Shown: piece after piece, positions 1-10,946 of the stretch
How the letters are laid out: every line of letters begins with the position of its first letter
How positions within the stretch are numbered: position 1 is the stretch's first letter
NCBI GenBank assembly: GCA_017446775.1
Contig: JAFSQE010000017.1
Location: 1-64,000, forward strand
Source: Bacteroidales bacterium
GTDB lineage: Bacteria; Bacteroidota; Bacteroidia; Bacteroidales; UBA932
DNA: 64,000 nucleotides
Reading direction: 5' to 3'
Translations under genes and position numbers: made by a program
Notes under the pieces: generated by a model
Databases searched by the model: none
What the model was told of the DNA's origin: nothing
The model's input: only the letters and a program-made list of their open reading frames with translations

Positions 1-4
1 CAAC

Positions 5-78
5 GGCCGCGTAGCTCAACTGAATAGAGCACTTGACTACGGATCAAGAGGTTTTGGGTTTGAACCCCAACGTGGTCA
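5..78 (+). tRNA. tRNA-Arg (anticodon ACG)
   Basis: A full cloverleaf can be folded: a 7-bp acceptor stem (GGCCGCG with CGTGGTC, two G-U pairs), D-stem GCTC/GAGC, anticodon stem CTTGA/TCAAG around the loop CTACGGA (anticodon ACG, Arg, reading CGN codons), T-stem TTGGG/CCCAA and discriminator A at 78. CCA is not encoded. A T-rich terminator hairpin follows at once. Confidence 0.95.
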
Positions 79-125
79 CAAAGCTTCCCTTTTGGGAAGC
101 TTTTTTTGTGACCACGTTGGGGTTC
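62..125. repeat. Long inverted repeat that includes the tRNA-Arg 3' end
   Basis: The last bases of the tRNA (62-79) are repeated, perfectly inverted over 18 bp, at 108-125. Inside them lies the terminator stem (80-89 with 94-103), offset by four extra T. The whole 64-bp segment is therefore one long hairpin in which the T-arm and acceptor 3' strand could pair with downstream sequence. The initiator tRNA at 35603 has the same arrangement. Confidence 0.85.
81..107 (+). terminator. Rho-independent terminator of tRNA-Arg(ACG)
   Basis: A stem AAGCTTCCC / GGGAAGCTT with a TTTT loop is followed by a run of T, three bases after the tRNA. Confidence 0.85.
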
Positions 126-142
126 TGAGAACCCTATTTATA

Positions 143-187
143 AGGGGGCTCTGCCCCCTAACACCCCCGCGGCGCAAAGCGCCGGCC
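143..187 (+). repeat. 45-bp GC-rich repeat, copy 1
   Basis: It holds two adjoining palindromes, AGGGGGCTCTGCCCCCT and a CGGCGC..GCGCCG arm pair. An inverted second copy with only 2 of 45 bases changed lies at 4580-4624 beside the other tRNA-Arg. No coding potential is seen. The rest of 188-344 shows only a possible promoter. Confidence 0.8.
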
Positions 188-329
188 TCCTCCGAAGGCT
201 TTATCTCGTTTGCGTTTCTCATCCCTTCCCCGGAAGGGGGCTTGAGGTACGCCTGCGACTTTTTTGCGACCAGTCGGTAATTCTTGGGGACACCACTCGC
301 AGAGGCTTGGGTTTTTCGCGGGAAAGGAG

Positions 330-337
330 TATATTTG
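330..337 (+). promoter_or_regulatory. Possible -7 box TATATTTG before the GH2 gene
   Basis: TATATTTG fits the Bacteroidota -7 consensus TAnnTTTG. A TTGG at 307-310 sits 19 bp upstream as a weak -33 box. The leader would be very short, which fits initiation at the ATG at 354 better than at 345. Confidence 0.4.
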
Positions 338-338
338 A

Positions 339-3473
<3,135 letters not shown>

Positions 3474-3485
3474 AAAAGAATCCTT

Positions 3486-4562
3486 ATGCGCAGTTTTCGT
3501 AAGATTGTTAATCTGATGGCACTGGCGGCCTTATCATCCTGCGGCAGCCAGATTCGCAATCCGCTGTCAGTAGAGATGGGAGACCCGTTCCTGCTATGCC
3601 CTTCTACAGGCGGTTATTACCTCTATGGCACCAGCGAGAAGTACGATGGGTTCGTGACCTACCGTTCCCGTGACCTGGTGATATGGGAAGAGATACCGCA
3701 GGTGTTTGATCCGCTTCAGGAAGGTGCCTGGGGCACGAGTTGCCACTGGGCCCCAGAGGTATATGAGCGCGACGGCAAGTTCTACATGTTCTATAGCGCC
3801 AACTGGAAGGAGAATCCCGATGGCGAAGAAGAGGTTTTCCGGATTGGAGTGGCACAATCTGATTCGCCAGAAGGGCCGTTTGTCAATGTCTCGGACTCTC
3901 CGCTGTTCGATCCGCTCTATCCGGTTATCGACGCCAATGTCTTTTTTGACGATAAGTCCGGCCGGGCATACCTTTATTTCTCGCGCTGCTGCTATAAGCA
4001 CCCGGTTGAAACCGCACTGTCGGCCAAGATGCGACTGGAGGGTGTTTATCAGGAGATTGAGGAGAGTTGGATATATGGGATAGAGCTCAAGGCAGACCTT
4101 TCCGGAACCATTGGCTCTCCGGTGATGCTGCTCCGCCCGCCCGTTGAGATGGATGACCCGCAGACCGAATGGGAAAGCCGTTCGGTGCTGTCGCATGAGG
4201 TGAACCGCCGCTGGTCTGAGGGGTCATTCCTTATAGAACACGATGGACGCTATCATATGATTTACTCGGGCAATTTCTTTGGCGGGAGCCACTATGCAAT
4301 GGGCTGCGCTGTGTCCGACAGTCCACTTGGGCCCTTTGTCAAGTGCGCAGGCAATCCCGTCCTGGAAGGAGATGGGTCGGTTACTGCGACGGGACATGGG
4401 ATGTGTACACGGCTGCCTAACGGGAAGATGGTCTGTGTTTATCATGGCCGCACGGCCGAAACCGGCGATGCCCGCGTGGTATTTATAGACAGGGTGCACT
4501 TCTCTGCCTCCGGCAACCTCGTCATCGATGGCCCCACCATCGGAACCCCAGTTCGGCTATAG
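3486..4562 (+). CDS. Glycoside hydrolase family 43-like lipoprotein
   Basis: A five-bladed beta-propeller glycosidase of the GH43 type (arabinofuranosidase, xylosidase or exo-galactanase activities are known in this family). The signal ends at C19 (LSSCGS), which suggests lipid anchoring. The three expected acidic residues are present: D33 (EMGDPF, general base), D149 (VIDANVF, pKa modulator) and E245 (WSEGSFLIE, general acid). Blade motifs WAPEVYERDGKFYMFY and RYHMIYSGN are clear. At 358 residues it has only the catalytic domain and no accessory beta-sandwich. Next to a beta-galactosidase, a role on arabinogalactan or another galactose-rich glycan is plausible but inferred. Confidence 0.88.
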   Translation: MRSFRKIVNLMALAALSSCGSQIRNPLSVEMGDPFLLCPSTGGYYLYGTSEKYDGFVTYRSRDLVIWEEIPQVFDPLQEGAWGTSCHWAPEVYERDGKFYMFYSANWKENPDGEEEVFRIGVAQSDSPEGPFVNVSDSPLFDPLYPVIDANVFFDDKSGRAYLYFSRCCYKHPVETALSAKMRLEGVYQEIEESWIYGIELKADLSGTIGSPVMLLRPPVEMDDPQTEWESRSVLSHEVNRRWSEGSFLIEHDGRYHMIYSGNFFGGSHYAMGCAVSDSPLGPFVKCAGNPVLEGDGSVTATGHGMCTRLPNGKMVCVYHGRTAETGDARVVFIDRVHFSASGNLVIDGPTIGTPVRL

Positions 4563-4579
4563 CTAAGCCACCATCAGGT

Positions 4580-4624
4580 GGCCGGCGCCTTGCGCCGCGG
4601 GGGTATTAGGGGGCAGAGCCCCCT
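4580..4624 (-). repeat. 45-bp GC-rich repeat, copy 2
   Basis: The inverted partner of the repeat at 143-187 (43/45 identical). It lies between the GH43 stop codon and tRNA-Arg(CCG), so on the tRNA's strand it sits downstream of a tRNA-Arg, as copy 1 does. Confidence 0.8.
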
Positions 4625-4635
4625 GTATCATAAAT

Positions 4636-4674
4636 GTACAAGAATAGCCAGGCTTGGCCTGGCTATTCTTGTAC
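4636..4674. repeat. Perfect 18-bp inverted repeat at the 3' end of tRNA-Arg(CCG)
   Basis: Two 18-nt arms surround a TTG loop. The right arm overlaps the last three bases of the minus-strand tRNA. There is no clean T run on the minus strand, so this is a processing or termination hairpin of uncertain strength. Confidence 0.7.
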
Positions 4675-4743
4675 CTCCGTGGGGAATCGAACCCCAACCT
4701 AAAGAACCGGAATCTTCAATTCTATCCATTAAACTACGGAGGC
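4672..4743 (-). tRNA. tRNA-Arg (anticodon CCG)
   Basis: On the minus strand: acceptor GCCTCCG / CGGAGGT (G-U at position 1-72), D-stem GTTT/GAAT, anticodon stem GAAGA/TCTTT around TTCCGGT (anticodon CCG, Arg), T-stem TGGGG/CCCCA with loop TTCGATT, discriminator A. CCA is not encoded. Confidence 0.93.
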
Positions 4744-4762
4744 CGGTATGCTTTTAGCAGTG

Positions 4763-4770
4763 CAAAAGTA
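4763..4770 (-). promoter_or_regulatory. -7 box TACTTTTG for tRNA-Arg(CCG)
   Basis: On the minus strand TACTTTTG matches TAnnTTTG and lies 19 bp upstream of the mature 5' end. No convincing -33 box is seen. Confidence 0.55.
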
Positions 4771-4782
4771 CACAAAAATGTC

Positions 4783-4790
4783 TATCTTTA
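4783..4790 (+). promoter_or_regulatory. Possible -7 box TATCTTTA for fabD
   Basis: One mismatch to TAnnTTTG, 24 bp before the fabD ATG. It lies divergent to the tRNA promoter. Confidence 0.4.
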
Positions 4791-4814
4791 CACTCATAAC
4801 AAATAAATATCAAA

Positions 4815-5693
4815 ATGAGAGCATACGTATTTCCAGGACAAGGGTCACAATTCCCCGGAATGGGCAAGGATCTGTACGAGGCAAACGCAAAGGCAAGGGA
4901 GATGTTTTCCCGTGCCAACGAGATACTTGGCTTTGACATAACCGCAGTGATGTTCTCCGGCAGCGCAGAGGATTTGCGCGCCACGGCGGTCACCCAGCCG
5001 GCGGTGTTCCTGCACTCTGTGATTGCGGCTGCCTGCATTCAGGATTTCAAGCCAGAGATGACTGCCGGCCACTCGCTGGGCGAATTTTCTGCCCTGGTTG
5101 CTGCGGGTGCTATGGATTTTGAGGATGCCCTTCGCCTGGTGGCGATACGTGCCGATGCCATGCAGAAGGCGTGCGAAGCGGTTCCGGGCACTATGGCCGC
5201 CGTGCTTGGCCTGGAGTTCAAAACCATAGAGGAGATATGTGCCGGCATCGATGGCGTGGTTGTCCCTGCAAACTACAACAGCCCCGGCCAACTGGTGATC
5301 TCTGGAGAGAACGATGCCATAGACCGCGCTTGCGCCGCCCTGAAGGCGGCTGGCGCAAAACGTGCCCTCAAACTGTCGGTCGGCGGGGCATTCCACTCGC
5401 CGCTGATGGCACCGGCAGCCGAGCGCCTGGCCAGGGCGATAGAAAATACCCGGATCCGCGAACCATTCTGCCCGGTATATCAGAATGTGGATGCGAAACC
5501 CCACACCGATCCGGCACAGATACGCGAGAACCTGCTCCGTCAGCTCACCAGTCCGGTGCGCTGGGCACAGTCGGTAGAGAACATGATAAAAGACGGTGCC
5601 ACCTCCTTTGCAGAAGTGGGCCCCGGTACAGTACTGGCCGGCCTGATAAGAAAGATAGCGCCCGAAGGCGCTATCGATATACAGTTTGCTTAA
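4815..5693 (+). CDS. fabD: Malonyl-CoA:ACP transacylase
   Basis: Moves malonyl from CoA to acyl carrier protein to supply fatty-acid elongation; cytoplasmic. Its 292 residues are within the normal FabD range of about 290-310. It opens with the FPGQGSQ oxyanion motif. The nucleophile is S87 in GHSLGE and the catalytic His is H194 in GGAFHSPLM. QNVDAKP and EVGPGTVLAGLI, typical of the C-terminal half, are also present. It stands alone between a divergent tRNA and a convergent secreted-protein gene, not in a fab operon. The last 40 bases of coding sequence double as a hairpin that probably ends transcription of the opposing gene. Confidence 0.96.
   Translation: MRAYVFPGQGSQFPGMGKDLYEANAKAREMFSRANEILGFDITAVMFSGSAEDLRATAVTQPAVFLHSVIAAACIQDFKPEMTAGHSLGEFSALVAAGAMDFEDALRLVAIRADAMQKACEAVPGTMAAVLGLEFKTIEEICAGIDGVVVPANYNSPGQLVISGENDAIDRACAALKAAGAKRALKLSVGGAFHSPLMAPAAERLARAIENTRIREPFCPVYQNVDAKPHTDPAQIRENLLRQLTSPVRWAQSVENMIKDGATSFAEVGPGTVLAGLIRKIAPEGAIDIQFA
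5647..5675 (-). terminator. Terminator of the gene at 5699-6415, inside the fabD 3' end
   Basis: On the minus strand a 9-bp stem GATAGCGCC/GGCGCTATC closes a TTCG tetraloop of the very stable C(UUCG)G type and is followed by TTTCTT, 24 bp after the convergent gene's stop. It is embedded in fabD codons. Confidence 0.6.
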
Positions 5694-5698
5694 GTGAA

Positions 5699-6415
5699 TT
5701 ATTTTATCAGCAGGGCGTAGAGTTCGCGAGCCTGGTCGAGGTTGTAGGTATCTACATTGTGGGTCGCAAAGTATTCCTTTACGATAGCCGATTTCTTCTT
5801 GTACAGCTTGCAGAGCTGCTTCTCGTTAAAGAATGCCACCTTTTTGCCGTTGATAAATACGGGGCGCTTCTCGTAGGAGTAGCGCATCTCGGTATTGGCG
5901 TTCAGCTGCTCGTTGGTGCCGCCCTCGGCCGACAGGGAAGAGATGTTGGTTACGGCACTCAGCTGCGAAGATGATCCGTAAAGATCCTTCTTGCCCACGT
6001 CGACACCGGTCAGGACCTCCATAGTGGCCAGCACGGTTTCGTTGTATTCCACAACCCTGTAATATACGCCCTTGATTTTCAGGAACATATTCTTGCCAGT
6101 GTTCACCTTTACCACATTGTCTTCATAGAGCAGGGGGATGGTGTCGTTGCCGTTTATCATCACCACGCACTGGTAAAGGTTGTTGATGTTGATTATGCCC
6201 TGCGAGGGGTGAAGGGTGATGGGGACGCCCTCTTCATCATAAACTGCAGCGTCCTGGTCAAACACAACGGTGCCTTTGGAAAACTCATCCAGTTTATAGA
6301 GGTGTTCCCTCATGAATTTCTCATTCTGCTCGGGATCGAGACCACAAGATTCGACCTGCGCGAAAGACGTCGCACAAACGGCCATGAAAGCGAGTGCAAG
6401 GAATAACTTTTTCAT
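5699..6415 (-). CDS. Secreted protein of unknown function
   Basis: 238 residues starting with a clear Sec signal peptide (MKKLFLALAFMAVCATSFAQ), so the product is periplasmic or outer-membrane associated. The mature part is mixed alpha/beta. Its C-terminal section is lysine-rich, with a KKVAFFNEKQLCKLYKKK stretch and a helical end. I do not recognise the family. A TACCTTTG box lies 17 bp upstream, it converges on fabD, and it is divergent from the pyruvate oxidoreductase gene, so it is probably a single transcription unit. Confidence 0.8.
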   Translation of the reverse strand: MKKLFLALAFMAVCATSFAQVESCGLDPEQNEKFMREHLYKLDEFSKGTVVFDQDAAVYDEEGVPITLHPSQGIININNLYQCVVMINGNDTIPLLYEDNVVKVNTGKNMFLKIKGVYYRVVEYNETVLATMEVLTGVDVGKKDLYGSSSQLSAVTNISSLSAEGGTNEQLNANTEMRYSYEKRPVFINGKKVAFFNEKQLCKLYKKKSAIVKEYFATHNVDTYNLDQARELYALLIK

Positions 6416-6432
6416 CAGTTCAAATATTTACT

Positions 6433-6440
6433 CAAAGGTA
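6433..6440 (-). promoter_or_regulatory. -7 box TACCTTTG of the secreted-protein gene
   Basis: A perfect TAnnTTTG match on the minus strand, 17 bp before the ATG at 6415. The -33 box is not obvious. Confidence 0.55.
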
Positions 6441-6484
6441 GAACTTTCTTTTGAGACTAATCATATTTTGTGCCATTTTTTTAT

Positions 6485-6492
6485 TAGTTTTG
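6485..6492 (+). promoter_or_regulatory. Possible -7 box TAGTTTTG of the pyruvate oxidoreductase gene
   Basis: A perfect match to TAnnTTTG with a TTTG at 6467-6470, but the spacing of 14 bp is shorter than the usual 19-21. The leader would be about 60 nt. Confidence 0.4.
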
Positions 6493-6559
6493 CTTGCGAA
6501 ATTGGGTTATAAGGTCCCGACAAATAATCATATCCGTTTTTACATAATTACGCATACTA

Positions 6560-9500
6560 ATGGCAAAGAAATTTATCACGTGTGACGGTAACTACGCAGC
6601 GGCCCATGCCGCATATCTGTTCAGCGAACATGCCGCGATTTACCCTATCACACCGTCCTCTACTATGGCAGAACTCTTCGACGAGTGGGCTGCATACGGG
6701 AAAAAGAACATGTTTGGCAATACGGTATCGGTAACCGAGATGCAGAGCGAGGCGGGTGCTGCCGGTGCTGTGCACGGTTCGCTGCAGGCAGGTGCCCTAA
6801 CCTCTACCTTTACGGCGTCGCAAGGCTTGCTGCTGATGATTCCGAATATGTACAAGATTGCCGGCGAGATGCTTCCCGGCGTGTTCCACGTGTCGGCACG
6901 CGCCCTGGCTTCTCACGCCCTCTCTATCTTTGGCGACCACCAGGACGTCATGGCCGCCCGTGCCACTGGCTTCAACTTCCTGGTATCCAACAACCCTCAG
7001 GAGGCGATGGACCTGGGTGCAGTGGCCCATCTGGCCGCAATCAAGAGCAGTCTGCCGTTCGTGCATTTCTTTGACGGATTCCGCACCTCGCACGAGATAC
7101 AGAAGATAGAGATACTGGAGGGTGAAGACCTCCGTCCGCTTGTCAGCGAGAAGGCGCTGGCGCATTTCCGCGAGCGGGCACTCAACCCTGTCAAGCCGGT
7201 CACCCGCGGAACAGCGCAGAACCCCGACGTATACTTCCAGGCGCGAGAGGCATCCAACCAGTATTACGATGCAGTGCCCGATATCGTAGCGCGCTACATG
7301 GGCGAGATTGCAGAGATTACCGGCCGCCACTATCTGCCGTTCGATTATTACGGAGATCCCGAGGCAGAAGATATAATCGTGGCGATGGGTTCTGTATGCG
7401 ACACGATAAAGGAGACGATAGATTATCTTGCACAGAAGCAGGGGCGCAAGCTCGGCCTGGTGAGCGTTCATCTCTACCGCCCGTTCTCATTGAAGTACTT
7501 CAAGCGTGCCCTCCCCAAGAGCGCCAAGCGCATCGCAGTGCTGGACCGCACCAAAGAGAGCGGGGCCAACGGCGAACCCCTTGCCCTGGACGTGCGCAAC
7601 GCCCTGTACGGCAGCCGTGGCATACAGATTTTCCACGGCCGCTACGGCCTCAGCAGCAAGGATACTACACCGGCACAGATAGTTGCCGTGTTTGACAACC
7701 TTGCTCTCAAAGAGCCCAAAAACGACTTCACAATAGGCATCGTAGACGATGTTACATACAAGTCGCTTCCCGTCAAGGGAGAGATATCGCTCTCTAAGAA
7801 AGGTACCTACGAGTGCCGTTTCTTTGGCCTTGGCAGCGACGGCACCGTGGGCGCCAACAAGAATACCATCAAGATTATCGGCGACCATACCGACAAATAC
7901 GCACAGGCATATTTCGATTACGACAGCAAGAAGTCGGGCGGCTACACCTGCTCTCACCTGCGCTTTGGCGACAGCCCCATCCGCGCCCCGTATCTGGTGC
8001 GCACCCCCGATTTTGTAGCATGCCACGTCCCCAGCTACCTCAATAAATACGATGTGCTCAAAGGCATAAAGAAGGGCGGCACATTCCTGTTGAACAGCAT
8101 GTGGAGCGAAGAGGAGACGCTGGAACGCATCCCCGACTTTGTGAAAAAAGAGATAGCCGCCAAGAATATCAGGCTCTTTATAATCAACGCCACCAAGATC
8201 GCGGCAGAAATCGGCCTCGGCGGGCGCACCAACACAATTCTCCAGTCTGCCTTCTTCAAGATTACCGGCATCATCCCTTACGAAGATGCAGTGAAATACA
8301 TGAAAAAGGCTATCGACAAGTCTTATGGCAAGAAGGGCGAGAGCGTCGTAGCCATGAACTATGCCGCTGTAGACCGCGGCGGTGAGTACACTGAGATCCA
8401 GATTCCCGAGTCCTGGAAGAGCGCAACCGGCCGTTTTGTACATCCCGGCTTTAACCGGATGGCTCCCGAGTGGATACGCAACGTGGCCGATGTGGTGAAT
8501 GCACAGGAGGGCGACACCCTGCCGGTGAGCACCTTTGCCGACATGGAATTCGTAGACGGCACCATCCCGTCCGGCACCGCTGCTTATGAGAAACGAGGCG
8601 TTGCAGTAAACGTTCCCGAGTGGAATCCGGAGAACTGTATACAGTGCAACCAGTGCGCATACGTCTGCCCCCATGCAGCCATCCGTCCGTTCCTGATGAC
8701 TGCAGAAGAGGCCGCCAAGGCACCCGAAAGCATCAAGAAGGCTGCAGGCAAGGCCCAGCTTAAGGATTACCAGTTCACGATGCAGGTTTCTGTGGCCGAT
8801 TGTACCGGTTGCGGCAACTGTGCCGATGTCTGCCCCGGTTTCAAGGGGGCCAAGGCACTGGCGATGGTTGATGCCGGCAGCCAGGCTGCAGAGCAGGCCA
8901 ACTTCAACTGGCTGCACTCAAAGGTAGGATATAAAGACAACATCCTGCCCAAGGAGCAGAGCGTGAAGAACCTGGAATTCGCCCCGCCGCTGTTCGAGTT
9001 CAGCGGTGCGTGCGCTGGTTGCGGCGAGACCCCTTACCTGAAGACCATCACCCAGCTCTTTGGCGACAGCATGATGGTGGCAAACGCAACCGGTTGCTCA
9101 TCTATCTATGGCGCTTCGTTCCCCTCTTCTCCATATTGCACCGATGCCAAGGGTCACGGCCCCGCATGGGACAACTCCCTGTTTGAGGATTGCGCAGAGT
9201 TTGGCCTGGGTATGCGTCTGGGCAGCGAGAAGGTGCGCGACAACATTGCAGAGATTATGACCAAGGGGTTGGAGTGCCCCAAGTGCTCAGACGAGATAAA
9301 GGCACTCTACACCAGGTGGCTTGAGAATCGCGGCGACCGCAAGATAACCCTCGAGGTTTACGAGCAACTGGTTCCGCTTATGGAGAAGTGCAAGTGCGAC
9401 ACCTGCAAGTCTCTGCTCAGGTTGCAGAAGTTTATCCCCGCCCGCAGCCAGTGGATAATTGGCGGCGATGGATGGGGCTACGATATCGGTTACGGCGGTC

Positions 9501-10096
9501 TGGACCATGTGCTGGCGACGGGCAACAATGTCAACGTGCTGGTACTTGACACCGAGGTCTATTCCAACACCGGCGGACAGTCTTCCAAGAGTACACCTGC
9601 CGGCGCAGTTGCCAAATTCGCGACCTCCGGCAAGAAGGTCCGCAAGAAAGACCTTGGCATGATGGCTATCAGCTACGGCTATGTATATGTGGCCCAGGTG
9701 GCTATGGGCGCTTCCCAGGCCCAGCTGCTCAAGGCTCTCAAAGAGGCAGAGGCCTACGACGGTCCTTCGCTTATAATAGCCTACGCACCTTGTATCAACC
9801 ACGGACTCAAGGCTGGCATGGGTCACTCCCAGCTGGAAGAGCAGAAGGCTGTCGAGTGCGGCTACTGGCAGCTGTTCCGCTATAGCCCCGACCTTGAGGC
9901 AAAGGGAGAGAATCCGTTTATTCTGGACAGCAAAGAACCCGACTGGGATAAGTTCCAGGAGTTCCTGCGCGGCGAGGTTCGCTATGCATCGCTGCTCAAG
10001 ACCTTCCCTGCAGAGGCAGCAGAGCTGTTCGAGCGGACCCAGCAGTTTGCAAAGGCCCGTCTGGATACTTACAAGCGGATGGCCGGCAAGCTTTAA
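6560..10096 (+). CDS. nifJ: Pyruvate:ferredoxin (flavodoxin) oxidoreductase, single chain
   Basis: Oxidises pyruvate with CoA to acetyl-CoA and CO2 and passes two electrons to ferredoxin; the central enzyme of anaerobic pyruvate metabolism. The 1178-residue single chain has the fused order of the homodimeric form. First comes the TPP pyrimidine domain with YPITPSSTMAE, then the CoA/transketolase-like domain and the gamma domain. A two-cluster ferredoxin domain follows (CIQCNQCAYVCP from C693, CTGCGNCADVC from C748). The C-terminal TPP domain has the proximal-cluster motif CAGCGE (C818) and the GGDGWGYDIGYGG motif from G968. No other subunit gene is nearby. A terminator follows 23 bp after the stop. 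Confidence 0.97.
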   Translation: MAKKFITCDGNYAAAHAAYLFSEHAAIYPITPSSTMAELFDEWAAYGKKNMFGNTVSVTEMQSEAGAAGAVHGSLQAGALTSTFTASQGLLLMIPNMYKIAGEMLPGVFHVSARALASHALSIFGDHQDVMAARATGFNFLVSNNPQEAMDLGAVAHLAAIKSSLPFVHFFDGFRTSHEIQKIEILEGEDLRPLVSEKALAHFRERALNPVKPVTRGTAQNPDVYFQAREASNQYYDAVPDIVARYMGEIAEITGRHYLPFDYYGDPEAEDIIVAMGSVCDTIKETIDYLAQKQGRKLGLVSVHLYRPFSLKYFKRALPKSAKRIAVLDRTKESGANGEPLALDVRNALYGSRGIQIFHGRYGLSSKDTTPAQIVAVFDNLALKEPKNDFTIGIVDDVTYKSLPVKGEISLSKKGTYECRFFGLGSDGTVGANKNTIKIIGDHTDKYAQAYFDYDSKKSGGYTCSHLRFGDSPIRAPYLVRTPDFVACHVPSYLNKYDVLKGIKKGGTFLLNSMWSEEETLERIPDFVKKEIAAKNIRLFIINATKIAAEIGLGGRTNTILQSAFFKITGIIPYEDAVKYMKKAIDKSYGKKGESVVAMNYAAVDRGGEYTEIQIPESWKSATGRFVHPGFNRMAPEWIRNVADVVNAQEGDTLPVSTFADMEFVDGTIPSGTAAYEKRGVAVNVPEWNPENCIQCNQCAYVCPHAAIRPFLMTAEEAAKAPESIKKAAGKAQLKDYQFTMQVSVADCTGCGNCADVCPGFKGAKALAMVDAGSQAAEQANFNWLHSKVGYKDNILPKEQSVKNLEFAPPLFEFSGACAGCGETPYLKTITQLFGDSMMVANATGCSSIYGASFPSSPYCTDAKGHGPAWDNSLFEDCAEFGLGMRLGSEKVRDNIAEIMTKGLECPKCSDEIKALYTRWLENRGDRKITLEVYEQLVPLMEKCKCDTCKSLLRLQKFIPARSQWIIGGDGWGYDIGYGGLDHVLATGNNVNVLVLDTEVYSNTGGQSSKSTPAGAVAKFATSGKKVRKKDLGMMAISYGYVYVAQVAMGASQAQLLKALKEAEAYDGPSLIIAYAPCINHGLKAGMGHSQLEEQKAVECGYWQLFRYSPDLEAKGENPFILDSKEPDWDKFQEFLRGEVRYASLLKTFPAEAAELFERTQQFAKARLDTYKRMAGKL

Positions 10097-10118
10097 AGAG
10101 AGAAAGCCATATAAAGAT

Positions 10119-10155
10119 CAAGCGTCACTCGGTTTTGCCCGGGTGACGCTTTTTC
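10119..10155 (+). terminator. Terminator of the pyruvate oxidoreductase gene
   Basis: A stem AGCGTCAC / GTGACGCT, with further G-C pairing inside, is followed by TTTTT. Confidence 0.85.
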
Positions 10156-10240
10156 CTGTTTAACCAAAAAATACTATGAAAAAATCATCTTCGATTACAG
10201 TAAATACAAGGTGCGTGCCAAAGATGATTTTCTCAAATAA

Positions 10241-10936
10241 TTATTTGATCTCCTTTATGGAAATAATCTTTATGGGGTAGAGTGGGAGGCCTCGGGGGTT
10301 GGTCTCAACCTCAGCAATGTTATCAACGACGTTAAGCCCGTCGATCACCTCTCCAAACACCGTGTATTGCCCGTCGAGGTGTTTGCACCCCTCTTCGTCC
10401 TGGACAATGTAAAACTGGGAACCGCTGGATGCACGCTCCGGGTTTACGCTGTCGCCGCGGCGTGCGGCTGCGATTGCACCTTTCTTATGGGTCAGTCCGG
10501 GCACTATCTCTGCGGGAATCGTGTAGTTGGGGCCGCCGCTGCCGTAGAGCTCTACCTTGGTGGTGTCGCGGGTAAACGGGTCGCCCGCCTGTATCATAAA
10601 TCCGTTTATCACGCGGTGGAAGAGCAGACCGTTGTAATAGCCCCTGCGTGCAAGCTTGACAAAGTTGTCGCGGTGCTGGGGGGTCTCTTTGTATAGCTTG
10701 ATGCGGATGCTCCCCATGCTTGTAACCATGTCCAGTACCGGTTCCTCTGCTATGGCCCGTTTGACGGCTTTTGCCGCCGCCTCGTCGGCACTCTGGCTGG
10801 CCTGATCTACATTTGTCTGTACAACTGCGGCACTGTCGGTCTCTTTATCTACCGGTTTGCGCCCTCCGCCGCCCTTGGGACAGCCTGTGAGAATAGTTCC
10901 CATAATCATCAGTGCAATTATAAATCTGGTGTTCAT
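10241..10936 (-). CDS. Cyclophilin-type peptidyl-prolyl isomerase lipoprotein
   Basis: Catalyses cis-trans isomerisation of prolyl bonds in proteins of the cell envelope. The lipoprotein signal ends at C19 (GTILTGCPKGGGG). A flexible linker rich in Asp, Ala and Gln runs to about residue 65, and the cyclophilin fold covers about 68-231. Typical motifs are YYNGLLFHRVINGFMIQAGD (with the catalytic FHR), GSQFYIVQ and the HLDGQYTVFGEVIDG core. Its 231 residues suit a bacterial cyclophilin with a lipoprotein tail. The flippase gene ends 10 bp upstream on the same strand, so co-transcription is likely. Confidence 0.93.
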   Translation of the reverse strand: MNTRFIIALMIMGTILTGCPKGGGGRKPVDKETDSAAVVQTNVDQASQSADEAAAKAVKRAIAEEPVLDMVTSMGSIRIKLYKETPQHRDNFVKLARRGYYNGLLFHRVINGFMIQAGDPFTRDTTKVELYGSGGPNYTIPAEIVPGLTHKKGAIAAARRGDSVNPERASSGSQFYIVQDEEGCKHLDGQYTVFGEVIDGLNVVDNIAEVETNPRGLPLYPIKIISIKEIK

Positions 10937-10946
10937 ATATAACGTT

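Noticed and set aside
7487-8917. Long open frame (476 codons) antisense to the pyruvate oxidoreductase gene
   Set aside because: It mirrors the codon bias of a clearly real gene on the other strand; no family motif, signal or promoter is seen.
10182-10229. Inverted AAAATCATCTT / AAGATGATTTT arms with a small open frame starting ATGAAAAAATCA
   Set aside because: The arms are AT-rich with a long loop, and the small frame has no ribosome-binding site or family resemblance; at most a weak terminator for the convergent cyclophilin gene.
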